Shown: positions 1-6,787 of the stretch, piece by piece
Position numbering within the stretch: the first letter of the stretch is position 1
Layout of the letters: every line of letters begins with the position of its first letter
Assembly: GCA_009839635.1 (NCBI GenBank)
Contig: VXPJ01000030.1
Location: 1-7,903, forward strand
Length of the DNA: 7,903 bases
Source of the DNA: Pseudomonadota bacterium
GTDB lineage: Bacteria > Pseudomonadota > Gammaproteobacteria > UBA4575
Direction: 5' to 3'
Translations under genes and position numbers: made by a program
Notes under the pieces: generated by a model
Database searches by the model: none
Told to the model about the DNA's origin: nothing
Seen by the model: only the letters and a program-made list of their open reading frames with translations

Positions 1-267
1 GATCTGCACTGCCCCCTGCAAGGTGACTGTGCCGCTTCCATCGCGTTCTATGCGATCGGCACTTATCTGGACGGGCGCATCAGGATCTGGTGCAGGAACG
101 GCTTCCGGACCCGGGGCCGTCTGGCAAACCAGATGTGTGGGGTTCTGGTTCTCCCGGTCGGCGTTTTGGTCTACACGCTCGGCAGAGGCTTGTCCGATGG
201 CCTGCATCACAAGGCATAGGCTGCCCAGGATGGACACACCTAGCTTGTTACTGATTGTTCTTGACAT
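1..267 (-). CDS. lptD: LPS-assembly protein LptD, N-terminal fragment (cut by window start)
   Basis: LptD is the outer-membrane beta-barrel that, with the lipoprotein LptE, inserts lipopolysaccharide into the outer leaflet. Only the first 89 codons are here; the gene runs off the left edge. Residues 1-29 form a classic signal peptide (MSRTISNK, a hydrophobic stretch, then cleavage after ASA). A linker rich in Pro, Asp and Ala follows, carrying a single Cys at residue 48, which may correspond to the N-terminal Cys of E. coli LptD used in its inter-domain disulfides. From about residue 66 the segment VQISADRIERDGSGTVTL matches the start of the LptA/OstA-type periplasmic jellyroll domain. The ATG at 267 is the only in-frame ATG, since an in-frame TGA lies upstream at 324-322. 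I see no clear Shine-Dalgarno. The gene lies downstream of hppA on the same strand. An OstA-like LptA or LptC is a less likely alternative; the long acidic linker and the Cys favour LptD. Confidence 0.8.
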   Translation of the reverse strand, partial: MSRTISNKLGVSILGSLCLVMQAIGQASAERVDQNADRENQNPTHLVCQTAPGPEAVPAPDPDAPVQISADRIERDGSGTVTLQGAVQI

Positions 268-295
268 GGGTGGTGGATGCGAAAATAAGCATGTG

Positions 296-325
296 ATGGT
301 AGCACGGGCGGAACTGGATTTTCAG
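296..325 (-). promoter_or_regulatory. Weak sigma70-like promoter candidate for lptD
   Basis: On the minus strand CTGAAA (plus 320-325) and TACCAT (plus 296-301) are separated by 18 bp. Each box matches 4 of 6 consensus bases. Transcription would begin near 289, about 20 nt before the lptD ATG. I do not see a sigma-E type box like the one that drives lptD in E. coli. The match is weak and could be chance; lptD could also be read through from hppA. Confidence 0.2.
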
Positions 326-341
326 GCGACCGGGGGATGCG

Positions 342-366
342 CCACCCCGGGCAGGTCCCGGGGTGG
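342..366. repeat. Perfect 10-bp inverted repeat between hppA and lptD
   Basis: CCACCCCGGG (342-351) and CCCGGGGTGG (357-366) are exact reverse complements separated by the 5-nt loop CAGGT. This would form a very stable GC-rich hairpin in RNA from either strand. It lies about 100 bp beyond the hppA stop and about 75 bp before the lptD start. In the direction of hppA transcription no T-run follows, so it is not a canonical intrinsic terminator. It could attenuate hppA read-through, stabilise the hppA mRNA 3' end or bind a protein. The structure is plain in the sequence; its role is inferred. Confidence 0.6.
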
Positions 367-463
367 ATACGGTTTTGGAGGCTACGGCTCAAGCCGGCAG
401 GAAACGGCCAGTTATCCCTGGGCACGAGTGCGCCTTGGCGGTGGGAACAGCGTGCCGCCGGAA

Positions 464-2470
464 TTATCGCAAGAGTGGTGCAATGACGAGGCTCACGATG
501 GCCATCACATTGATCAGGATGTTCATCGATGGGCCGGAAGTATCCTTCAGCGGATCACCTACCGTGTCGCCGACGACCAGCGCCTTGTGGACATCGGATC
601 CCTTGCCGCCAAGATTTCCCTTTTCGACATACTTTTTCGCATTGTCCCAGGCGCCACCGGCATTGGTCATGGTCAGTGCAAGCAGGACACAGCCCAGCAG
701 AGAACCCCCAAGCATCCCGCCCAGCGTCTTTGCGCCAAAACCGAAGCCGACGACCACCGGCGCAATCACGGCCAGCAAGCCCGGGGTTACCATGCGTTTC
801 AGCGCTGCCGTGGTTGCAATATCCACGCAACGAACCGTGTCAGGTTTGGCCTTGCCATCCAGCAGTCCGGGAATCTCATGAAACTGTCGACGGATTTCCT
901 TGATCATGTCGAAAGCAGCATCTCCGACAGCCGTGATGGTCAGGGATGCCACAATGAAGGGAAACACCCCGCCAATGAATAATCCAATCAAAACCTGGGG
1001 ATCGCTCAGATCCAGAGTTATGGCTTCTTTTCCGTGGCTGACCTCAGCCAGGAAGGCGGTGATGATTGCCAGCGCCGCCAGCGTGGCCGCACCGATCGCA
1101 AATCCTTTGCCTATAGCTGCGGTGGTATTGCCCACCTCGTCCAGTTCGTCGGTGATTTTTCGTACATCATCTCCAAGCTCAGCCATCTCTGCGATCCCGC
1201 CGGCGTTGTCGGCGACAGGGCCATAGGCATCTATGGCCATCGTGATACCGACGGTTGCCAGCATGCCTACAGCGGCAATGCCGACCCCGTACAAGTCAGC
1301 AAACTGGTTCGCAAAGAATATGATTGCGGCAAGGCTCAGCACGGGTACAACTACGGATTGTGTACCGGTTGCCAAACCCGCAATGATGACCGTTGCAGGG
1401 CCAGTTTCACCGCCGGTGGCAATCTTCCGCACCGGTGCGGCCCCGGTATAATATTCGGTGACCAGGCCAATGATGATCCCGCCGACTGCCCCGGCGAGCA
1501 CGGAAGCCCACACGCCGGTGTCAACTCCAAGCGCATGTACAACCCAATAGGCCGCGGCAATAAAGATCACTGCGGCGGAAAAAGTCCCGATCCGAAGAGC
1601 CGTTGCAGGAGATTTGCGGGCAGCTACCTTGACCAGGAAAATTCCCAGAATTGAACAGATGATGCCGGTCGAAGCCAGGCCCAAAGGCAAGAACATCAGG
1701 TCCTGTCTCTCGCCCAAACGTTCAATCACGGTCGGCGCCAGGGTTGCAGAGATTGCCACAGTGGCAATGATCGAGCCGCAGTAGGACTCAAAGATATCCG
1801 ACCCCATGCCGGCAACATCTCCGACGTTGTCCCCCACGTTGTCTGCAATGACCCCGGGATTGCGCGGGTCATCTTCGGGGATACCCGCTTCGATCTTGCC
1901 GACCAGGTCTGCGCCCACGTCTGCGCTCTTGGTGTAGATTCCTCCGCCGACACGGGAGAAAAGGGCGACAACCGATGCGCCCATGCCAAAGCCATGGATG
2001 ACATTTGCCGTAGCGGGATCCCTCCCAAAAGCCAGATACAGGGCGCCAAGTCCCAGCAGGCCCATGGCCGCCACGGTGAGCCCCATGATAGAACCTCCCA
2101 TGAAGGCTACATTCAGTGCAGCGTCCCGTCCTTTTTCGTGTGCCGCCACGGTCGTGCGAACGTTGGCACGGGTCGCAGTGTACATACCGATATAGCCGGC
2201 TGCCGATGAACACAGTGCACCCACAATAAACGAGATCGCAGTATTCGAGCCCAGATCAGAGAACCAGATGAGGACCGCGACCAGTGCGGCAAAGGCAAAC
2301 AGAATCGAATACTCGCGCCGCATAAAGGCCATTGCACCGGTATGAATGGCATCTGAAATCTCGACAACAGTGCTGCTGCCCTGGGGGTAGCGCAGTACCG
2401 ACCGGTAAATCCATAACGCAACGACAAGGCCCAGGATACCCAGCGTGACGGGCAGATGGTGAATGGTCAT
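464..2470 (-). CDS. hppA: Membrane-bound ion-translocating pyrophosphatase, K+-dependent type
   Basis: This enzyme hydrolyses cytoplasmic pyrophosphate and uses the energy to pump H+ (or Na+) across the inner membrane. The 668-residue, many-helix protein is full length for the family. Catalytic motifs are all present: DVGADLVGKIE at 184-194, DDPRNP at 200-205, DNVGDNVGD at 210-218, FESY with Glu228 in the coupling region, DAYGPVADNAGG at 414-425, DNAKKYVE at 609-616 and GDTVGDPLKDTSGPS at 634-648. The GNTT motif at 447-450 is followed by Ala451 and Gly454. K+-independent H+ pumps have Lys and Thr there, so this is a K+-dependent member. Sequence alone does not decide between H+ and Na+ transport. 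The ATG at 2470 is supported by AGGGAGA seven bases upstream. The gene is divergent from mrdA and lies upstream of lptD. The family assignment is firm; the pumped ion is open. Confidence 0.97.
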   Translation of the reverse strand: MTIHHLPVTLGILGLVVALWIYRSVLRYPQGSSTVVEISDAIHTGAMAFMRREYSILFAFAALVAVLIWFSDLGSNTAISFIVGALCSSAAGYIGMYTATRANVRTTVAAHEKGRDAALNVAFMGGSIMGLTVAAMGLLGLGALYLAFGRDPATANVIHGFGMGASVVALFSRVGGGIYTKSADVGADLVGKIEAGIPEDDPRNPGVIADNVGDNVGDVAGMGSDIFESYCGSIIATVAISATLAPTVIERLGERQDLMFLPLGLASTGIICSILGIFLVKVAARKSPATALRIGTFSAAVIFIAAAYWVVHALGVDTGVWASVLAGAVGGIIIGLVTEYYTGAAPVRKIATGGETGPATVIIAGLATGTQSVVVPVLSLAAIIFFANQFADLYGVGIAAVGMLATVGITMAIDAYGPVADNAGGIAEMAELGDDVRKITDELDEVGNTTAAIGKGFAIGAATLAALAIITAFLAEVSHGKEAITLDLSDPQVLIGLFIGGVFPFIVASLTITAVGDAAFDMIKEIRRQFHEIPGLLDGKAKPDTVRCVDIATTAALKRMVTPGLLAVIAPVVVGFGFGAKTLGGMLGGSLLGCVLLALTMTNAGGAWDNAKKYVEKGNLGGKGSDVHKALVVGDTVGDPLKDTSGPSMNILINVMAIVSLVIAPLLR

Positions 2471-2760
2471 GAAAATTTCTCCCTATCGAGATGCCAAAAT
2501 TGTTCCCTGTGGCCGAAGAAGTAGACGGTATCCAGATGAATGAATGTCAGTCCTCGCAGACCGGAAACGGGGTATTGTACTTGAATACCGGTCTTCGCCA
2601 ACATGTGGTCATGCACAATTCCCTGATTCGAACACCCGTGGTTCCTGATAAATGCCGAAACAGCCCACGGGAAAACAGCACGGAAAAAGTGTATCCGTAC
2701 AGATACGGGGTGTATATTTGGTACCATCACCAAGTCGCACACTGGATTGTATAGTCGAAA
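2471..2760. promoter_or_regulatory. Divergent intergenic region between hppA and mrdA
   Basis: This 290-bp gap must hold the promoters for hppA (leftward) and the cell-wall cluster (rightward). I find no convincing gene here. Rightward -10-like boxes are TATATT (2713-2718) and TATAGT (2750-2755), neither with a good -35. The second would start transcription almost on the mrdA TTG. Leftward, CTGACA (plus 2545-2550) is a decent -35-like box, but its best -10 partner is 19 bp away (TCTACT, plus 2520-2525) and weak. Short inverted repeats are present: GGTATT/AATACC (2571-2576, 2584-2589), CCCGTGG/CCACGGG (2635-2641, 2665-2671) and CCGTA/TACGG (2695-2699, 2704-2708). They may be operators or chance. 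The promoter assignments are guesses. Confidence 0.4.
2478..2484 (-). promoter_or_regulatory. Ribosome binding site of hppA
   Basis: On the minus strand AGGGAGA lies seven bases before the hppA ATG. It is a good Shine-Dalgarno match at ideal spacing and fixes the hppA start at 2470. It contrasts with mrdA and rlpA, which lack one. Confidence 0.7.
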
Positions 2761-4647
2761 TTGGCTGCACGCGATTTTTTTAAAGATATTCGGCTGGAAA
2801 AACGCTATTTCAGGACACGGATCTATCTCGTGGCCCTGCTTGTCCTGCTGTGCATATTGATCCTGGCCCTGCGCTTGTTTTATCTGCAGGTCAGCAGCCA
2901 TGACCACTACGCAACCCTGTCCCATGAAAACCGCATGAAAATCGTGCCGGTACCTCCCACCCGAGGGCTTGTCTATGACCGGAATATGAACTTGCTGGCC
3001 GCCAACAAGCCCAGCTACCAGATCAGGGTTACACCGGTAGAAGTAGATGACATGGATCAGGTGATCTCGCAGCTTGGCAGGCTTATCGATCTCGAGGAGC
3101 ATCATCTCAAGAAATTTCATGGCGACCTGAAGCGAAAACAGTCATTTGAATCCATCCCGCTCAAGGTAAATCTAAGCGAAGAAGAAGTGGCACGTTTTTC
3201 GGTCAACCGTCATCGGTTTCCCGGTATCGAAATAACCGCACATGCCAGCCGCTACTACCCGATGGCAGGGGTGAACGCTCATGCCTTGGGATACGTGGGG
3301 CGTATCAACGCCGACGAAATGCAGAAGCTGGACAGAAAGGACTACAGCGGGACCACCTATATCGGGAAGGTGGGTGTGGAGAAATTCTATGAACAGGCCC
3401 TGCATGGCACCGTGGGCTACCAGCATATCGAAATCAATGCGCAGGGGCGCAGGCTCCGGGTACTGGAGAGCATTCCACCCGAACCAGGCAAAGACGTCAT
3501 GTTGACCCTGGACGCGCAGTTACAGGAAGTTGCACTGCAGGCCCTTGGAGAACGGAAGGGTTCTGTCGTGGCCATAGAACCGGAAACCGGCGAAATACTG
3601 GCATTTGTCAGTACGCCCACGTATGACCCCAACCAGTTCGTGAGCGGTATCAGCAGCATGCAGTATGCACAGTTGAGTGATGATCCGGATCAGCCGCTGT
3701 TCAATCGAGCCTTGTCCGGTCTGTACCCGCCGGGTTCGACCATCAAGCCGATGGTCGCTCTGGCCGGGTTGCACTATGGGGTAACCCGGGTGGACGATAC
3801 CATGTGGGCAGGCCCGTACTATCAGTTGCCCGGCAGTCAGCACAAGTACCGAGACTGGAAAAAGGAAGGGCATGGCAGGGTGGACATGCCCAAGGCCATC
3901 ACCCAGTCCTGCGATGTCTATTTCTATACGCTGGCATACGAGCTCGGGATTGACCGCATAGCCGAGGTCCTAGCGCAGTTCAATTTTGGCAGCAGGACAG
4001 GGCTCGATACCTGGGGTGAGGCCAAAGGCATCCTGCCTTCACAGGAATGGAAACGAAAGGCGCACGGGCAGCCTTGGTATCCCGGTGAAACGGTCATCAC
4101 AGGCATAGGCCAGGGATACTTGTCAGCCACTCCGCTGCAGCTTGCCCTTGCAACCAGTGTTTTAGCGACGCGCGGGCAAGGGGTACAGCCAAAATTTTTG
4201 CGAAAATTTTTACCGGCGGACCGTGCATCTGGGGATGGCATAGGCGAGGACCTGGTATCTGCTCAGCGCTCTGTCGATATAGCCGATGCACTTCACTGGG
4301 ACCGGATTGTTGAAGCGATGGAAGATTCCGTGCACGAGCCGAACGGGACTGCGTATGCAATGGGAAAGCATGCCGGGTACAGGATTGCCGGCAAGACCGG
4401 AACCGCTCAGGTGTTCAGCCTGAAAAAGGACGGAGAGTATCGGGAGTACGTTGAGGAGGAAATCGACGAGAAACTCCGCGATCATGCCCTGTTTATTGCA
4501 TTTGCCCCTGCAGACAAGCCAAAAATTGCAATTGCAGTGGTTGTGGAAAATGGTGGTGGCGGTGGCACTGCAGCCGCTCCGGTAGCGAAAGCCGTCTTGG
4601 ATCATTACCTGCTTGGGAATGAGTACGCGCAGCAGGATGCCTCATGA
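2761..4647 (+). CDS. mrdA: Penicillin-binding protein 2, elongation-specific transpeptidase
   Basis: PBP2 is the monofunctional D,D-transpeptidase that cross-links peptidoglycan made by RodA during side-wall elongation. The 628 residues match the usual length (E. coli 633). A short cytoplasmic tail and one membrane helix (about 21-43) precede the pedestal (dimerisation) domain (about 60-235, with PPTRGLVYDRN at 65-75). The transpeptidase domain follows from about 265. Its active-site motifs are intact: Ser326-Thr-Ile-Lys329 within PPGSTIK, Ser383-Cys-Asp385, and Lys545-Thr-Gly547. A glycine run (VENGGGGG) occurs near the C-terminus. The start must be the TTG at 2761: an in-frame TAG lies at 2752-2754, and no ATG or GTG occurs before the membrane helix. 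No clear Shine-Dalgarno precedes it. It is the first gene of the plus-strand cluster and is followed 22 bp later by the preferred rodA start. mreBCD, often directly upstream in other bacteria, are not present. Confidence 0.96.
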   Translation: MAARDFFKDIRLEKRYFRTRIYLVALLVLLCILILALRLFYLQVSSHDHYATLSHENRMKIVPVPPTRGLVYDRNMNLLAANKPSYQIRVTPVEVDDMDQVISQLGRLIDLEEHHLKKFHGDLKRKQSFESIPLKVNLSEEEVARFSVNRHRFPGIEITAHASRYYPMAGVNAHALGYVGRINADEMQKLDRKDYSGTTYIGKVGVEKFYEQALHGTVGYQHIEINAQGRRLRVLESIPPEPGKDVMLTLDAQLQEVALQALGERKGSVVAIEPETGEILAFVSTPTYDPNQFVSGISSMQYAQLSDDPDQPLFNRALSGLYPPGSTIKPMVALAGLHYGVTRVDDTMWAGPYYQLPGSQHKYRDWKKEGHGRVDMPKAITQSCDVYFYTLAYELGIDRIAEVLAQFNFGSRTGLDTWGEAKGILPSQEWKRKAHGQPWYPGETVITGIGQGYLSATPLQLALATSVLATRGQGVQPKFLRKFLPADRASGDGIGEDLVSAQRSVDIADALHWDRIVEAMEDSVHEPNGTAYAMGKHAGYRIAGKTGTAQVFSLKKDGEYREYVEEEIDEKLRDHALFIAFAPADKPKIAIAVVVENGGGGGTAAAPVAKAVLDHYLLGNEYAQQDAS

Positions 4648-4669
4648 TTTCTATCAGCAGACACACAGC

Positions 4670-5779
4670 ATGGCAACACTCAGCCCGATAACGAAACACC
4701 CAGCGCGACCATTGCTCAATCTCGACCCCATTTTAATGGGTGGTGTGATCATACTTTGCGGGGCAGGGCTGGCCGTACTCTACAGTGCTGCAGACCATGA
4801 CGCAGGTGTTGTCCTGCACCAGTCTGTCCATTTCGTGATCGGTTTTCTGGTGCTGCTTTTCTTGGCACAGATCCCGAGCAAGCAACTGTTCAAATGGTCA
4901 CCATGGCTGTATCTGGGAGGCTTGGCGTTGCTGGTCATGGTGTTGTTCGTGGGCTACAGCGGCAAGGGAGCGCAGCGCTGGCTCGACCTGGGTGTTATCC
5001 GTTTCCAGCCATCTGAACTCATGAAGATATTTCTTCCCATGATGATCGCCTGGTACCTTAGCGACAAGCATGTGCCGCCTTCCTTGCGGTATATCGTCGT
5101 GGCACTGCTCATGATTGCAGCGCCGGTTTGGCTAATCTTCCTGCAGCCCGATCTGGGTACGGCAGTTCTGGTATTAAGTCTCGGTTTTTTTGTCATTTTT
5201 CTGGCCGGGATTACGTGGCGGCTGCTGGCGGTCTCGGGGGGCTTGATTCTGGCCAGCGTGCCGGCTTTCTGGTTCTATCTGCGCGATTATCAGCAGCAGC
5301 GAATCATCACCCTGCTGAACCCTGAAAGTGATCCGCTGGGTGCCGGATACCATATCATTCAATCCAAGATAGCACTGGGTTCCGGTGGTCTGTATGGCAA
5401 GGGCTGGCTGAATGGAACACAGTCCCAGCTTGATTTCCTGCCGGAGCGCTCCACTGATTTTGTCTTTGCCGTGTTTGGTGAGGAATTTGGCTTTTTGGGG
5501 ACTGTACTGCTGTTATTTGTCTACGGGTTTGTTGTGATGCGCGGTCTGAGTATTGCATCTTATGCAGAGGATACTTACTCTAGGCTGCTTGCTGGCAGCC
5601 TGAGCTTATCCTTTTTTGTTTATTTTGTGGTGAATATCGGTATGGTGAGCGGGTTGTTGCCGATCGTGGGTGTTCCCTTGCCATTGATCAGCTACGGAGG
5701 GACCTCGATGGTCACCATTTTGGCAGCCTTTGGAATACTGATGTCCATCCACTCAAGTCAAAACATGTTTACGTCCTGA
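4670..5779 (+). CDS. rodA: Rod-shape-determining SEDS peptidoglycan polymerase RodA
   Basis: RodA (MrdB) is the SEDS-family glycosyltransferase that polymerises lipid II into glycan strands in the inner membrane, working as a complex with PBP2. From the chosen ATG the protein has 369 residues (E. coli 370) and about ten membrane helices. Family signatures are the KGAQRWLDLG and RFQPSELMK segment (about 99-119), QPDLGTAVLV (about 159-168), LPERSTDFVF (257-266) with the catalytic Asp263, and SYGGTSM (341-347). The frame is open upstream, with other starts at ATG 4637, ATG 4619 and TTG 4613 that would overlap mrdA. I prefer 4670 because its length before the conserved LDP resembles E. coli RodA. 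None of the candidate starts has a clear Shine-Dalgarno, so the start is uncertain by up to 19 residues. The stop is 3 bp before mltB. Confidence 0.95.
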   Translation: MATLSPITKHPARPLLNLDPILMGGVIILCGAGLAVLYSAADHDAGVVLHQSVHFVIGFLVLLFLAQIPSKQLFKWSPWLYLGGLALLVMVLFVGYSGKGAQRWLDLGVIRFQPSELMKIFLPMMIAWYLSDKHVPPSLRYIVVALLMIAAPVWLIFLQPDLGTAVLVLSLGFFVIFLAGITWRLLAVSGGLILASVPAFWFYLRDYQQQRIITLLNPESDPLGAGYHIIQSKIALGSGGLYGKGWLNGTQSQLDFLPERSTDFVFAVFGEEFGFLGTVLLLFVYGFVVMRGLSIASYAEDTYSRLLAGSLSLSFFVYFVVNIGMVSGLLPIVGVPLPLISYGGTSMVTILAAFGILMSIHSSQNMFTS

Positions 5780-5782
5780 GCC

Positions 5783-6787
5783 ATGAAGAAATTATCGGCA
5801 GCTGTGTTTGTCCTGTGCACTTTTGCAGTCAACCAGGGGGTTGCGAGCGAAAGCTATCTGGACCTTGCTGAAGTCAGAAGCTTCATAGACGACTTTTCAG
5901 AACGATATCAGTACCCGAAATCCTCTTTGACGGCCCTTATCGGGAATGTGGAAAAACAGGTACAGGTGCTGGACGCCATCCAGCGCCCGGCAGAGAAGAA
6001 AAAGAACTGGCGCGAGTACAGGGAGATATTTCTCACCACAAAGCGGATCAATGAAGGTCTGCAATTCTGGGCCCAGAATGCTGTTATTTTGGAGGCTGCT
6101 GAGAGGCAGTTTGGCATTCCCCCCGAAATTATTGTTGCTATCATCGGGGTCGAGTCATTCTATGGACGATACAAGGGCAAGTATCCGGTTCTTGATTCGC
6201 TCGTCACGCTGGGATTTGAATATGAACCGCGGAAGAAGTTTTTCCGCAGCGAGCTGGAACATTTTCTCCTGCTGACAAAAGAAGAGGCACTGGACCCTTC
6301 CGTCATCAAGGGCTCCTACGCGGGAGCCATGGGCAAGAGCCAGTTTATTTCCAGCAGTTACCGGAGATACGCGGTTGATTTTGACGAAAACGGCAAACGG
6401 GATTTGTGGGAAAGCAATGCAGATGCCATTGGCAGCGTGGCCAACTACCTAAGGGAACATGGATGGCAGATGGGTCAACCTGTCACTTTCCCAGTCACGG
6501 TAAAGGGGGATCGGTACAAGGCACTTTTGAAGAAGGGACTCAAGCCTGCCGCCCCGATTTTCGAGTTGTCGCAATATGGCATCAAGCCGCACGACGATTT
6601 GCCTGTAAAGGAGGGTGAGGTTGCGCTGCTGGAGTTCAAAAAGGACAACTCCACGGAATACTGGGTCGGGTTGAACAATTTTTATGTTATTACCCGCTAC
6701 AACCACAGCTCCATGTACGCAATGGCCGTGTACCAATTAAGCCAACAGGTCAAACAGGATTTCAAAGACTACGTTGCTCAGAACTGA
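5783..6787 (+). CDS. mltB: MltB/SltB-type lytic murein transglycosylase (GH103), soluble form
   Basis: This enzyme cuts the MurNAc-GlcNAc bond of peptidoglycan, leaving 1,6-anhydro-MurNAc ends, in the periplasm. The 334-residue protein begins with a signal peptide (MKKLSAAVFVLCTFAV, cleavage near VAS at 20-22). The GH103 catalytic domain fills the rest. FGIPPEIIVAIIGVES carries the catalytic Glu124. GSYAGAMGKSQFISSSYRRY (178-197) is the family's core motif. DFDENGKRDLWES (199-211) aligns with the Ca2+-binding EF-hand-like loop of E. coli Slt35/MltB. There is no proper lipobox (Leu precedes Cys12), so unlike E. coli MltB it should be free in the periplasm, like Pseudomonas SltB1. The core motif reads GKSQFIS where relatives usually have a Tyr or Gln then Gly or Pro before QFM. 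It starts 3 bp after the rodA stop and overlaps the rlpA start by 14 bp. Confidence 0.94.
   Translation: MKKLSAAVFVLCTFAVNQGVASESYLDLAEVRSFIDDFSERYQYPKSSLTALIGNVEKQVQVLDAIQRPAEKKKNWREYREIFLTTKRINEGLQFWAQNAVILEAAERQFGIPPEIIVAIIGVESFYGRYKGKYPVLDSLVTLGFEYEPRKKFFRSELEHFLLLTKEEALDPSVIKGSYAGAMGKSQFISSSYRRYAVDFDENGKRDLWESNADAIGSVANYLREHGWQMGQPVTFPVTVKGDRYKALLKKGLKPAAPIFELSQYGIKPHDDLPVKEGEVALLEFKKDNSTEYWVGLNNFYVITRYNHSSMYAMAVYQLSQQVKQDFKDYVAQN

Noticed and set aside
23..982. Long plus-strand open frame (319 codons) over lptD, the intergenic gap and the hppA 3' end
   Set aside because: It lies antisense to two well-supported genes, has low-complexity Arg/Gly/His-rich composition, and resembles no family I recognise.
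2624..2634. TGATTCGAACA, resembling the T-loop of a tRNA
   Set aside because: The flanking bases do not form a 5-bp T stem on either strand, and there is no acceptor stem or anticodon arm around it.
2491..2754. Plus-strand open frame (87 codons) ending just before mrdA, considered as a small upstream gene or mreD remnant
   Set aside because: It has no convincing ribosome site, no hydrophobic segments as MreD would have, and no recognisable motif.
2467..3120. Minus-strand open frame (217 codons) over the divergent region and the mrdA 5' end
   Set aside because: About 360 bp are antisense to the firmly identified mrdA, it ends inside the hppA start, and the translated sequence shows no recognisable domain.
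4191..4211. Direct repeat AAAATTTTT twice, 12 bp apart
   Set aside because: It lies inside the mrdA coding frame, where it encodes KFLRKFL; the A/T tracts follow from Lys and Phe codons.
4613..4669. Longer rodA N-terminus from TTG 4613, ATG 4619 or ATG 4637
   Set aside because: The extra residues are hydrophilic and not typical of RodA, and would overlap mrdA; the ATG at 4670 gives family-typical length, though the choice is not certain.
5804..5818. Possible lipobox (FVLC) in the MltB signal peptide
   Set aside because: Leu at -1 to the Cys is not accepted by signal peptidase II; the downstream VAS site fits signal peptidase I better.
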